Positions 1-7,463 of a DNA stretch of 14,462 bases are shown here, piece by piece. The notes beneath the pieces are model-generated. The model was not told the DNA's origin and ran no database searches. It saw nothing but the letters and a program-made list of their open reading frames with translations. The position numbers were made by a program, and so were the translations under genes. The stretch's first letter is position 1. Each line of letters begins with the position of its first letter. Source of the DNA: Thermoflexales bacterium (GTDB lineage Bacteria > Chloroflexota > Anaerolineae > B4-G1 > SLSP01). The stretch lies in assembly GCA_015486785.1 (NCBI GenBank), contig WFQZ01000157.1, forward strand, positions 1 through 14,462, in the 5' to 3' direction.

Positions 1-28
1 CGTCAGGAGTGTCCTTTCGGCGAGATCG

Positions 29-430
29 TCATTGAGCCGTTGATTCCTCCGGAACAAATCTCGGTGCCCGTTGAACCAGCCACAGAACCAAGAACGCCCC
101 GCTCATATCAATGAGCCAGTCCCGCAGTGTGGCGTGACGCCCCGGCACAAAGTGTTGATGAAATTCATCACTCGCGGCGTAGAGTGCCGTTAAGCTCCAC
201 GCTAATTTTAGCCGCGATGGCGTGATGGCCTTGTTGCACAGAGCACGCAGGATCAACCAAGCGAGCGTTCCATAAACGATGAAGTGCCCCGCTTTTTTCA
301 AGACGATGTCCCAAAAGGGATTGTCCGGTCCGGGCAGTTTGGACTGTGACGAAAGAAGGAAGATCATTCCCATCCATAGCAATGGCGGAAGCCATTTCCT
401 GCGGCCTTCGCAGGTTAAGAGTGAGCGCAT
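29..430 (-). CDS. VanZ-family small integral membrane protein
   Basis: A 133-residue protein with four likely membrane segments (about 14-28, 46-64, 74-89 and 106-121). It carries the VanZ-family pattern: KKAGHFIVYG near 45-54, then SDEFHQHFVPGRHATLRDWLID at 87-108, split here as SDEFHQHF followed by VPGRHATLRDWLID. VanZ was named from a teicoplanin-resistance cluster, but most chromosomal VanZ-like proteins have no known function and nothing here points to glycopeptide resistance. I chose the ATG at 428-430 because GGAG lies six bases before it; a TTG seven codons further upstream has no such site. Only 24 nt separate this start from the hairpin that ends the preceding gene, so expression probably depends on readthrough or on a promoter inside that gene. 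Family assignment is firm; function is unknown. Confidence 0.85.
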   Translation of the reverse strand: MRSLLTCEGRRKWLPPLLWMGMIFLLSSQSKLPGPDNPFWDIVLKKAGHFIVYGTLAWLILRALCNKAITPSRLKLAWSLTALYAASDEFHQHFVPGRHATLRDWLIDMSGAFLVLWLVQRAPRFVPEESTAQ

Positions 431-436
431 GCTTTT

Positions 437-440
437 CTCC
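437..440 (-). promoter_or_regulatory. Ribosome binding site that decides the VanZ-like start
   Basis: The minus strand reads GGAG, AAAAGC, ATG. The six-base spacing favours the ATG at 428-430 over the in-frame TTG at 449-451. Confidence 0.6.
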
Positions 441-454
441 GTTGGGGACAAATG

Positions 455-486
455 AAAACGCGGGACGGATAGCCGCCCCGCGTTTT
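455..486 (-). terminator. Rho-independent terminator after the oxoamine synthase gene
   Basis: Perfect 10-bp inverted repeat: AAAACGCGGG (455-464) and CCCGCGTTTT (477-486) with a 12-nt loop. Read on the minus strand it begins 13 nt after the stop codon of the oxoamine synthase gene and ends in TTTTCATTT. It sits between two minus-strand genes, so it should terminate or attenuate transcription into the VanZ-like gene. Confidence 0.8.
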
Positions 487-498
487 GCGTTTCGGGGC

Positions 499-1677
499 TT
501 AGATCACGCCTAGTTCCTTACCTACTTTGGTGAAGGTGTCTAACACTTTCTCCAATTGTTCGTCGGTGTGCGTAGCGATGTAACTGGTGCGCAAGAGCGA
601 TAGGTTCGGCGGAACGGCGGGCGGGATGACCGGGTTAGTGTACACGCCGGCATCGAACAAGGCTCGCCAGAAGCGCAAGGTCTTGTCAAAGTCGCGGATG
701 ATGATGGGGATGATGGGCGTCTCGCTCTGGCCGATGTCGAAGCCCAGCTCCGTGTAGCGGCGGCGCATAAACGCTCCGATCTCATTGAGTCGCTTGATGC
801 GCTCCGGCTCTTCCTGCATCACGCTCAACGCGGCTCGCGCGGCTGCGGCGTTGGCCGGCGGAATGCTGGCACTGAAGATCAGCGAGCGTGCCGTGTGCTG
901 GATGTAATCAATCGTTGAAGCGTCTCCGGCGATGAATCCCCCTAGCGAGGCGAACGATTTGCTGAATGTCCCCATAATCAAATCCACGCCCTCCGTCACA
1001 CCGAAGTGGGCCGCGGTCCCACGTCCTCCGCCCAACACACCGACTGAGTGCGCATCGTCTACCATGAGCCTGGCGCCGTGCTTTTTGCAGATCGCGATCA
1101 ATTCCGGCAAGGGGGCGATGTCGCCGCCCATGCTGAAGACGCCATCTACCACCACCAGCTTGCCCGCATCCTCCGGCAGTGAGCTGAGCACCCGCTCTAG
1201 CGCGGCCAAATCGTTGTGCGGGAAGCGTTTCATAGTACCGAAGGACATCTTGCAGCCATCGATGATGCTGGCGTGATCGTCCTTGTCGGTGATCACAAAA
1301 TCCCCGCGCCCCACGAGGGCGGAAATGGTGCCTACGTTGACTTGGTAACCGGTGCTGAAGGCCAACGCCCGTTCCTTCCCCACCCATTTAGCCAGGGCTT
1401 CTTCGAGTTCCAAGTGCAGCTCTAGCGTTCCGTTGAGGAAACGCGAGCCGGTACAACTGGTCCCGTAAGTGTTGATCGCATCCAATGCTGCCTGTCGTAC
1501 TTTGGGGTGTACGGTCAATCCCAGGTAGTTGTTTGAACCGATCATGATCACGCGGTGATCGCCGATTGAAGCCTCGGTGCCTTCGTTGTTGGTCAGCGGA
1601 ATGAAGTAAGGATACAAACCGGCTTTACGGGCCTCCGTCGCCATCGTAAACTCTTTACATTTTTGGAAAATGTCCAT
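499..1677 (-). CDS. Alpha-oxoamine synthase (PLP-dependent acyl-CoA:amino acid transferase), serine palmitoyltransferase-like
   Basis: A complete 392-residue fold-type I PLP enzyme of the family that holds KBL (glycine C-acetyltransferase), BioF (8-amino-7-oxononanoate synthase) and serine palmitoyltransferase. These condense an amino acid with an acyl-CoA and release CO2. Visible catalytic residues are His135 (DHAS, stacks on PLP), Asp207 and His210 (VDDAH), the Schiff-base Lys240 in GTFSKSFASLGG, and Arg363 after the proline-rich loop PPAVPP. The segments AGLYPYF (19-25), GSRFLNGT (77-84) and DHASIIDG recall the soluble serine palmitoyltransferases of Sphingobacteria more than E. coli KBL or BioF; this comparison is from memory. 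The ATG at 1675-1677 has AAGGA seven to eight bases upstream. A good promoter precedes it and a terminator follows. No threonine dehydrogenase, biotin or sphingolipid gene lies nearby, so the substrate stays open. Confidence 0.88.
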   Translation of the reverse strand: MDIFQKCKEFTMATEARKAGLYPYFIPLTNNEGTEASIGDHRVIMIGSNNYLGLTVHPKVRQAALDAINTYGTSCTGSRFLNGTLELHLELEEALAKWVGKERALAFSTGYQVNVGTISALVGRGDFVITDKDDHASIIDGCKMSFGTMKRFPHNDLAALERVLSSLPEDAGKLVVVDGVFSMGGDIAPLPELIAICKKHGARLMVDDAHSVGVLGGGRGTAAHFGVTEGVDLIMGTFSKSFASLGGFIAGDASTIDYIQHTARSLIFSASIPPANAAAARAALSVMQEEPERIKRLNEIGAFMRRRYTELGFDIGQSETPIIPIIIRDFDKTLRFWRALFDAGVYTNPVIPPAVPPNLSLLRTSYIATHTDEQLEKVLDTFTKVGKELGVI

Positions 1678-1731
1678 GATACCGTCCTTTATGGCTAAAG
1701 TTAGAAGAATCTAAAAACTTACCCTGATCGC

Positions 1732-1759
1732 ATTGTAGGAAGTAACACTCTGCTGTCAA
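1732..1759 (-). promoter_or_regulatory. Sigma70-type promoter of the oxoamine synthase gene
   Basis: On the minus strand: -35 TTGACA (1759 to 1754), a 16-nt spacer, -10 TACAAT (1737 to 1732). The -35 is a perfect consensus. The predicted transcript starts near 1725, leaving a leader of about 48 nt with a clear ribosome binding site. Confidence 0.75.
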
Positions 1760-1767
1760 GGAAATAG

Positions 1768-1795
1768 TTGCCTTTCCCATTTACCTGGGTACAAT
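1768..1795 (+). promoter_or_regulatory. Promoter of the dnaG operon, placing the start codon near +1
   Basis: -35 TTGCCT (1768-1773), a 16-nt spacer, -10 TACAAT (1790-1795). Transcription should start near 1802, only about two bases before the dnaG ATG at 1804. A short inverted repeat, CCCA (1776-1779) and TGGG (1786-1789), lies in the spacer and could be an operator, but four base pairs are weak evidence. Confidence 0.6.
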
Positions 1796-1803
1796 GCAAT
1801 CCT

Positions 1804-3693
1804 ATGGGGGTCGTGGACGAAGTCAAGGAAAGGTTGGACGTGACCGATTTTATCGGGCGGCACGTCCACTTGAAGAAATCCGGTCGTAGTTTCAAGGGCC
1901 TCTGCCCGTTTCATCACGAAAAAACCCCGTCCTTCTACGTGTTCCCTGAGACCCAGACATGGCATTGCTTTGGCTGTGGCCGTGGCGGGGATATTTTCAA
2001 CTTCGTGATGGAATATGAGGGCTTGGATTTCCGTGCCGCGCTCGCGGAGCTGGCGCGTCAAGCCGGGGTGGAGCTGAAACCACGCACACCGGAGCAGCAG
2101 CAGGCGGAAACGGAAGCTGAGCGGCTGTTGAAATTGCTCGCTGCTGCCGCCGAGTATTTCCATCAATTGCTGCTTTCCGCGCCCCAGGCGGAAACGGCTC
2201 GCGCCTATCTCGCCCGGCGTGGATTCGTGGATGAGACGATCCGCACCTTCCGCCTGGGATACAGCTTGCGGAGCTGGGACGCGCTCCGTACTCACCTGAC
2301 GGCGATGGGTTTCTCGGTATCGGAACTGCTCAAGGCCGGTCTGCTGGTGGAGAAGGAAAACGGTGGAACTTATGATCGCTTCCGTGATCGCTTGATGATT
2401 CCCATCTGCGACCGGCGGGGGCGGGTGATTGCCTTTGGGGGGCGCGTATTGCATCCTGACGACAAGCCTAAGTACATCAACTCACCCAAAACGCCGCTCT
2501 TTGATAAAAGCTCGGTGTTGTTCGGCTACCATCTGGCCGGGCGGGCGATTCGGGAACAAGATGCGGTGGTGATCGTTGAAGGCTATATGGATGTGATGAT
2601 CCCTCACCAAGCCGGATTCAAAAACGTGGTCGCGCCGATGGGCACGGCATTGACCGAGGCTCATCTCCGGCAATTGCAGCGGCTCACCAAACGCTTCATC
2701 CTGGCGATGGACCCGGACGCTGCCGGCATCCATGCCGTGCTGCAAGGATTGGAAGTTGCCCGCAAAACACTTGACCGGGAATTGGCCCCGCTCTTTGACC
2801 CGCGCGGCCTGATCGGTTACGAGGGACGCTTGGGCGCGGAGATTCGCGCCGTCACCTTGCCGGACGGCTTAGACCCGGATGAGATCATCTTGCAATCTCC
2901 GCAGCGTTGGCAGGACTTGATCGCCAACTCGCAGCCCATCGTGCGCTTTTACTTTGAACAACTCCTCCAGCAGGAAAACCCGCACGAGCCGAAAGGGAAA
3001 GCCCGCATCGTGGACGCAATGCTGCCCTTGCTGGCCGACATCGCGGATAATATTGAACGGGATGCTTACATCCAGGAGATCGCGCTCAAACTGGGCCTGG
3101 ATGTCCGCACGCTGGACGAACGGCTGCGTACCCGCGAACGTGCTGCCGCTGTGCGCCGTCAAGCTGCGGCTCATTCGCCGGAACCCGCCGCTCAAGGGCG
3201 GGATGTCGAAGCGCATGTGCTGGCGGTCTTGATGCACTACCCGGAGTTACTGCCCGATGTAGATGCGGCCTTAATTGCCGAAGACCTCCAGCCGGTGCAG
3301 AAGGAAGATTTCGGGGGGATGTATCGCTACATCTGGGATGCTTGGCTCGAACTTGACGAGCATCCAGAGTGGGAACTGCACGATCTGTTGCCCGTCGAGA
3401 TGGTGCAGCAAGTGGAAGCCTGGCTCGCCGCGCCCTTGCCGGAGCATTCCCCTGAGCAATGGACGCGGGATGTGGTGCTCACGATTCTCCGCATGCGTCG
3501 GCAACGGCTGAGCGAACTCATTACCCGCCTATCCGCGCTCATCTCCGAGGCGCAAGCCCACGGAGATTGGACCGGCAGCCAGCATGCCCAGGCGATGATA
3601 GATTTATCCCGCTATTTAGGACAGGTTCAATCGGCACTTGCCCGCGTTGGGCAAGGCCTTCAGATCACTCTAGCCGGAGAGGAACGATCATGA
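1804..3693 (+). CDS. dnaG: DNA primase
   Basis: A 629-residue DnaG, which makes RNA primers for the lagging strand and works with the replicative helicase. The N-terminal CHC2 zinc domain is intact: Cys34, His37, Cys55 and Cys58 within CPFH and CFGC. The catalytic core follows with DRLMIPICD near 195 and YINSPKTPLFDKS at 224-236. The Toprim domain has EGYMDV (Glu259) and MDPDAAG (Asp303, Asp305); family members usually show DGD or DAD where this has DPD. A C-terminal helicase-interaction region fills the rest. I chose the ATG at 1804 because MGVVDEVKERLDVTDFI matches where DnaG proteins begin; a GTG at 1813 would also fit, and a TTG at 1768 lies inside the promoter. No ribosome binding site precedes the ATG. 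The stop overlaps the rpoD start by 4 nt, the familiar dnaG-rpoD pairing. Confidence 0.95.
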   Translation: MGVVDEVKERLDVTDFIGRHVHLKKSGRSFKGLCPFHHEKTPSFYVFPETQTWHCFGCGRGGDIFNFVMEYEGLDFRAALAELARQAGVELKPRTPEQQQAETEAERLLKLLAAAAEYFHQLLLSAPQAETARAYLARRGFVDETIRTFRLGYSLRSWDALRTHLTAMGFSVSELLKAGLLVEKENGGTYDRFRDRLMIPICDRRGRVIAFGGRVLHPDDKPKYINSPKTPLFDKSSVLFGYHLAGRAIREQDAVVIVEGYMDVMIPHQAGFKNVVAPMGTALTEAHLRQLQRLTKRFILAMDPDAAGIHAVLQGLEVARKTLDRELAPLFDPRGLIGYEGRLGAEIRAVTLPDGLDPDEIILQSPQRWQDLIANSQPIVRFYFEQLLQQENPHEPKGKARIVDAMLPLLADIADNIERDAYIQEIALKLGLDVRTLDERLRTRERAAAVRRQAAAHSPEPAAQGRDVEAHVLAVLMHYPELLPDVDAALIAEDLQPVQKEDFGGMYRYIWDAWLELDEHPEWELHDLLPVEMVQQVEAWLAAPLPEHSPEQWTRDVVLTILRMRRQRLSELITRLSALISEAQAHGDWTGSQHAQAMIDLSRYLGQVQSALARVGQGLQITLAGEERS

Positions 3694-5228
3694 CCATCAA
3701 TCCTACAAAGCCGCAACGTGCAACTAAAGACTCGCCTCCGCTCACAGAATTGGAGGCGGAGTTGAATGATATGGCGTTGCCTGTTTCGGAGTGGAATATT
3801 GAGCCGCCGCCCGATGAATTGGCGCAAATTGAACAGCAGCTTCAGGATGACCCCGCTCTGGCGGGCATCGTTGACGATCCGGTGCGGATGTACTTGCACG
3901 AGATCGGACAGGTGGCCTTGCTCAAGCCGCATCAAGAACTATGGCTAGGGCTGATCCGCGAATCTCATCAGCGATTGAAAGAAAGCCTCTCCGTGCTCAC
4001 CCCGACGGACAACCCGGAAGCGGTTACTTTGCACGTCCTGGAACTTTACACCCGCGCCCGTACCCACTGGCGCGATAGCTGCCGTCGGGCGCGGCAGTTG
4101 AAGTTCCCCCTGATGGCTGCGGCGGACCTCCTGGCGGAATTGCAAGCCCAACAGCACTCCTTGTTGGTTGGAGAACCTTCTTCGTTGTACGAATACATCA
4201 GCCAGGCCAGTTGGAGCGACGATCCCCACGAACGCCCGATGGTGCTGTCCCTGCTTGAGGCGACACTGTATTTGTACTTGCTGCCGCCCTCCATCACCGA
4301 GTTGATCAACCGCAAGCTGAACGCCGGCCCGCGCTGGCCCAGTGTGAGCTATATGCGCAATCACGCCGCCCCACGGGATGAAGTGTTCGCCTGGTGGGCG
4401 CAGGTGGAGATATTGGCCTCCGAAGCGCAGCAACTCTTGGTGCGGGCTAACCTGCGGCTCGTTGTGAACATCGCCAAACGCTACGTGGGACGCGGCGTTT
4501 CCTTCCTTGACCTGATCCAGGAGGGCAACATCGGCTTGCTGCGGGCGGTGGAGAAGTTTGACTTTACCCGGGGCTACAAATTCTCCACCTATGCCACCTG
4601 GTGGGTGCGTCAGGCGATCAGCCGTGCCATTGCCGATCAAGCCCGCACCATTCGTATCCCGGTACACATTGTGGAAGTGATCAACCGCTTGATGCGCGTC
4701 CAGCGGCAGATGATGCAGGAACTAGGCCGTGAGCCGACCTTGGACGAACTCACCTTGCAGATGGGCATCCTCACCCCGGAGGAAGTCAACTGCATCCTCA
4801 AAGCCCGCGCCAACGGCGAGGAATTACCGCCCCACCTGGAGCGCAAATTTCATCGCGCCGTCAGCAAAGTCCGGCGGGTCATCAGCATTTCCCAAGAGCC
4901 GATGTCGCTGGAAACGCCGGTGGGCAGCGAGGAAAACAGCGAGCTATCCGACTTCATTGAGGACAAAGACTTGCCCGCGCCGATGGATACCACCTCTGCG
5001 CGGATGTTGCGGGAGCAACTGCAACACATCCTTCAAGAGTTGAACAAGCGGGAGCGGGAAGTCCTGGAAATGCGGTTTGGCCTCAAAGACGGCGAATTCC
5101 ACACCCTGGAGGAAGTCGGGCGGGCCTTCCACGTGACCCGCGAGCGCATCCGGCAGATTGAATCCAAAGCCTTGCGCAAGCTGCGACACCCCGGACGAAG
5201 CCGCAAGCTGCGCGACTTTTTAATCTAG
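3690..5228 (+). CDS. rpoD: RNA polymerase primary-type sigma factor
   Basis: A 512-residue sigma70 protein that directs RNA polymerase to -35/-10 promoters. Region 1.2 is at 62-85 (DDPVRMYLHEIG), followed by a non-conserved stretch of about 160 residues. Region 2 has NLRLVVNIAKRY (254-265), LDLIQEGNIGLLRAVEKFD (273-291) and the -10 reading segment FSTYATWWVRQAI (298-310). Region 3.0 has VHIVE, with His326 and Glu329 where extended -10 contacts are expected. Region 4 has the helix-turn-helix VTRERIRQIESKALRKLR (482-499). The acidic N-terminus is short. Residues of about 360-390 form an extra segment inside domain 3, roughly 29 residues more than E. coli RpoD. The ATG at 3690 is preceded by GAGAGGAA and overlaps the dnaG stop as ATGA, which suggests coupled translation. 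Confidence 0.94.
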   Translation: MTINPTKPQRATKDSPPLTELEAELNDMALPVSEWNIEPPPDELAQIEQQLQDDPALAGIVDDPVRMYLHEIGQVALLKPHQELWLGLIRESHQRLKESLSVLTPTDNPEAVTLHVLELYTRARTHWRDSCRRARQLKFPLMAAADLLAELQAQQHSLLVGEPSSLYEYISQASWSDDPHERPMVLSLLEATLYLYLLPPSITELINRKLNAGPRWPSVSYMRNHAAPRDEVFAWWAQVEILASEAQQLLVRANLRLVVNIAKRYVGRGVSFLDLIQEGNIGLLRAVEKFDFTRGYKFSTYATWWVRQAISRAIADQARTIRIPVHIVEVINRLMRVQRQMMQELGREPTLDELTLQMGILTPEEVNCILKARANGEELPPHLERKFHRAVSKVRRVISISQEPMSLETPVGSEENSELSDFIEDKDLPAPMDTTSARMLREQLQHILQELNKREREVLEMRFGLKDGEFHTLEEVGRAFHVTRERIRQIESKALRKLRHPGRSRKLRDFLI

Positions 5229-5233
5229 CACAT

Positions 5234-5257
5234 AGCCCGTGTTTGCTTCGCCGGGCT
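5234..5257 (+). other. Small hairpin just before the mog ribosome binding site
   Basis: AGCCCG (5234-5239) and CGGGCT (5252-5257) form a six-pair stem with a 12-nt loop, beginning six nt after the rpoD stop. It has no U-run and directly abuts the GAGGAGGG ribosome binding site. It is more likely an mRNA stability or translation element than a terminator, and it could be chance. Confidence 0.35.
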
Positions 5258-5268
5258 GAGGAGGGAAT

Positions 5269-5784
5269 ATGCTAAAATTTGCGATTCTCACCAGCAGTGA
5301 TCGCGCTGCCGCCGGGATTTACGAAGATCAAAGTGGCCCGGCACTGGAACAACTGATCGTCCACGCATTGGACGCCACGATAGTGGAAACGGCCATCGTG
5401 CCGGATGAACAAGACGTTATCGCCGCGCAACTTCGCGCGTGGGCCGATAGCGGCGAGGTGGATGTCATTTTGACCACCGGCGGCACCGGCTTCGCGCCGC
5501 GCGACGTGACTCCGGAAGCCACCCGTTCCGTGATTGAGAAAGAAGCCCCCGGCCTGGCCGAAGCGATGCGGGCGGACTCGCTGCAAGTGACGCCCCACGC
5601 GATGCTCTCTCGTGCCGTCGCCGGTATCCGTGGCCGCACCTTGATCCTCAACCTGCCCGGCAGCCCGCGCGGCGCAACCGAGAACCTGCGTGTGGTGCTG
5701 CCGGCGTTACCCCATGCCGTCGCCCTCCTGCGCGAGGACCCGCACAGTGAGGCCGGTCATCGCCATCCGGCGCGGATGGTCTAG
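5269..5784 (+). CDS. mog: MogA/MoaB-family molybdopterin adenylyltransferase
   Basis: A 171-residue protein of the MoCF (Mog/MoaB) fold. These enzymes adenylate molybdopterin with ATP before metal insertion in molybdenum cofactor synthesis. Signature stretches are LTTGGTGFAPRDVTPEAT at 68-85, with the TTGGTG nucleotide/pterin loop and Asp79, and the loop LPGSPRGATENL at 129-140. Length matches the family. The start is fixed by a strong GAGGAGGG just upstream of the ATG. It lies 40 nt after rpoD and 8 nt before nnrDE, so it is probably in the same operon. No other molybdenum cofactor gene is nearby. MogA and MoaB cannot be told apart here. Confidence 0.88.
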   Translation: MLKFAILTSSDRAAAGIYEDQSGPALEQLIVHALDATIVETAIVPDEQDVIAAQLRAWADSGEVDVILTTGGTGFAPRDVTPEATRSVIEKEAPGLAEAMRADSLQVTPHAMLSRAVAGIRGRTLILNLPGSPRGATENLRVVLPALPHAVALLREDPHSEAGHRHPARMV

Positions 5785-5792
5785 GAGAGAAT

Positions 5793-7463
5793 ATGATGCG
5801 TATCCTTTCCGTTTCTGAAATTCGGGCCTTGGAATCCACGGCCAATATGGCGGGGCATAGTTATGCCCGCATGATGGAGTTGGCCGGGCAGGGCGTCGCC
5901 CGTGCCATCATCCAGCGGATGAGCGTGCGCGGACGACGTGTGCTGGTCCTGGTCGGCCCGCGCAACAACGGCGGCGATGGCCTGGTCGCCGCGCGATTCT
6001 TGAGCGATGCCGGGGCCAACGTGACCGCGTACCTCACCCGCCCCCGTGATCCGGCGCAAGACGAAGTGTTCCGCAAGGCCACGGAGCACAATGTCACCAT
6101 TTTGCCGGCCTCTCAGGATGCCCAGGGGGATCAACTGCGCTACCTCGTGACCCGTGCGCACGTGCTGGTGGACGCGCTGCTGGGCACCGGCGTGACCCCG
6201 CCTTTGCGGGGCGTCGTGGCGGATGTGCTGCGCACCGTGCGCGACGGCTTGGAGCAAGCGCAACGCACCACCTTGACGGTGCTGAACCGCGTGCCGGATA
6301 TGCTGACCCCGCGCCCTTTTCTGGTGGCCGTGGATACACCTTCCGGCATTGACTTGGATACCGGCGCGTGTGATGAGCTGACCTTGTCCGCTCATTTGAC
6401 GGTGACTTTCGCTTCGCCCAAGTGGGGACATTTCCGGCTGCCGGGCGCGGAAAAGTGCGGCGAGTTGGTGGTGGCCGATATTGGCATCCCCGAAAACATC
6501 CACTTGGGGAAAGGGCCGCATTTGGCCACCGTGGACGTGATCCGTGAATGGCTGCCTCCTCGTCCGCTGAATGCCCACAAAGGCACGTTCGGCAGCACGA
6601 TGATTGTGGCCGGATCGGTCAATTACACCGGCGCGGCGGTGCTGGCGGCCTCGGCGGCAGTTCGCGCCGGTGCCGGGCTGGTGACGTTGGCCATTCCCAG
6701 CTCGTTGCACGCGGCCATCGTCCCGGTAGTCCCCGAAGCGACGTACCTCCTGTTGCCCCACTCGCTGGGGGTGAGCGATGCCCGTGCCGTGCCTCTGATC
6801 TGGGAACGGTTAGCGCGGTATTCCGCGCTCCTCGTGGGGCCGGGGCTGACGCAATCCGCCGAAAGCTCCGCCTTTGTGCGGCAATTGTTGGGTCTGGCGC
6901 CGGAAAAGCGGAGCACCGGATTTGTGGAAGACTCATCTCCGATCACGCCCCCCGAACTTCCGCCGCTGGTCATTGATGCGGATGGGTTGAACATCCTGAG
7001 CCAAGTTCCGCAGTGGCACGAGCACTTGCCGCCTCGGACGATCCTCACGCCGCACCCCGGCGAAATGTCGCGCTTGACCGGCCTAGCCGTGTCCGACATT
7101 CAGGATCGGCGGTTGGAACTGGCGGCGCACTATGCGGCGAAGTGGGGCCACGTGTTGGTGCTCAAAGGCGCGTTCACGGTGATCGCTTCCCCGGAGCACG
7201 ACCCGATGGTGCTGCCTTTTGCCAACCCCGGCTTAAGCTCCGCCGGCACCGGCGACGTGTTGGCCGGTACGATTGCCGCGCTCTTGGGGCAAGGGCTGCC
7301 GCCGTTCCGGGCCGCTGTGGTCGGCGCGTACTTACACAGCCTGGCCGGGGAAATCGCCTGCCGCAAGTTGAGCGTCGCCGGCATTGCCGCCGGGGACATC
7401 GTGCGTAGCCTGGCTAAGGCGTGGCAATACTTGCACTGGAGACAGTATGGAAGTCTATCGTGA
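5793..7463 (+). CDS. nnr: Bifunctional NAD(P)H-hydrate epimerase / ADP-dependent NAD(P)H-hydrate dehydratase
   Basis: A 556-residue fusion that repairs hydrated NADH and NADPH: the N-terminal half epimerises R-NAD(P)HX to the S form, and the C-terminal half dehydrates the S form using ADP. The epimerase half (about 1-245) has SVSEIRALE, the NNGGDGL loop (58-64), VDALLGTG with Asp127, and DTPSGIDLDTG (181-191). The ribokinase-like half (about 255-545) has HKGTFG (262-267), VGPG (348-351), DADGLN (395-400), TPHPGE (419-424) and the anion-hole motif AGTGDVLAG (484-492). Both domains look intact. Two linker-like insertions stand out, near 150-173 and 368-391. ATG codons at 5793 and 5796 are adjacent; GGAGAG precedes both. 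The last 17 nt overlap the next gene. Confidence 0.93.
   Translation: MMRILSVSEIRALESTANMAGHSYARMMELAGQGVARAIIQRMSVRGRRVLVLVGPRNNGGDGLVAARFLSDAGANVTAYLTRPRDPAQDEVFRKATEHNVTILPASQDAQGDQLRYLVTRAHVLVDALLGTGVTPPLRGVVADVLRTVRDGLEQAQRTTLTVLNRVPDMLTPRPFLVAVDTPSGIDLDTGACDELTLSAHLTVTFASPKWGHFRLPGAEKCGELVVADIGIPENIHLGKGPHLATVDVIREWLPPRPLNAHKGTFGSTMIVAGSVNYTGAAVLAASAAVRAGAGLVTLAIPSSLHAAIVPVVPEATYLLLPHSLGVSDARAVPLIWERLARYSALLVGPGLTQSAESSAFVRQLLGLAPEKRSTGFVEDSSPITPPELPPLVIDADGLNILSQVPQWHEHLPPRTILTPHPGEMSRLTGLAVSDIQDRRLELAAHYAAKWGHVLVLKGAFTVIASPEHDPMVLPFANPGLSSAGTGDVLAGTIAALLGQGLPPFRAAVVGAYLHSLAGEIACRKLSVAGIAAGDIVRSLAKAWQYLHWRQYGSLS
7438..7441 (+). promoter_or_regulatory. Ribosome binding site of the PHP gene inside the nnr coding end
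   Basis: GGAG lies five bases before the ATG at 7447, within the last codons of the preceding gene. It supports this start, in phase with the PHP motif, over any upstream codon. Confidence 0.6.

Noticed and set aside
3..32. ATG overlapping the VanZ-like stop codon (ATGA) as a downstream gene.
   Set aside because: The frame stops after nine codons at the window edge.
1768..1806. TTG start for dnaG at 1768.
   Set aside because: The added residues precede the conserved DnaG N-terminus and the codon lies inside the -35 element.
3459..3692. Upstream extension of rpoD by 77 codons.
   Set aside because: It overlaps the dnaG coding end. The ATG at 3690 has a proper ribosome binding site and fits the family start.
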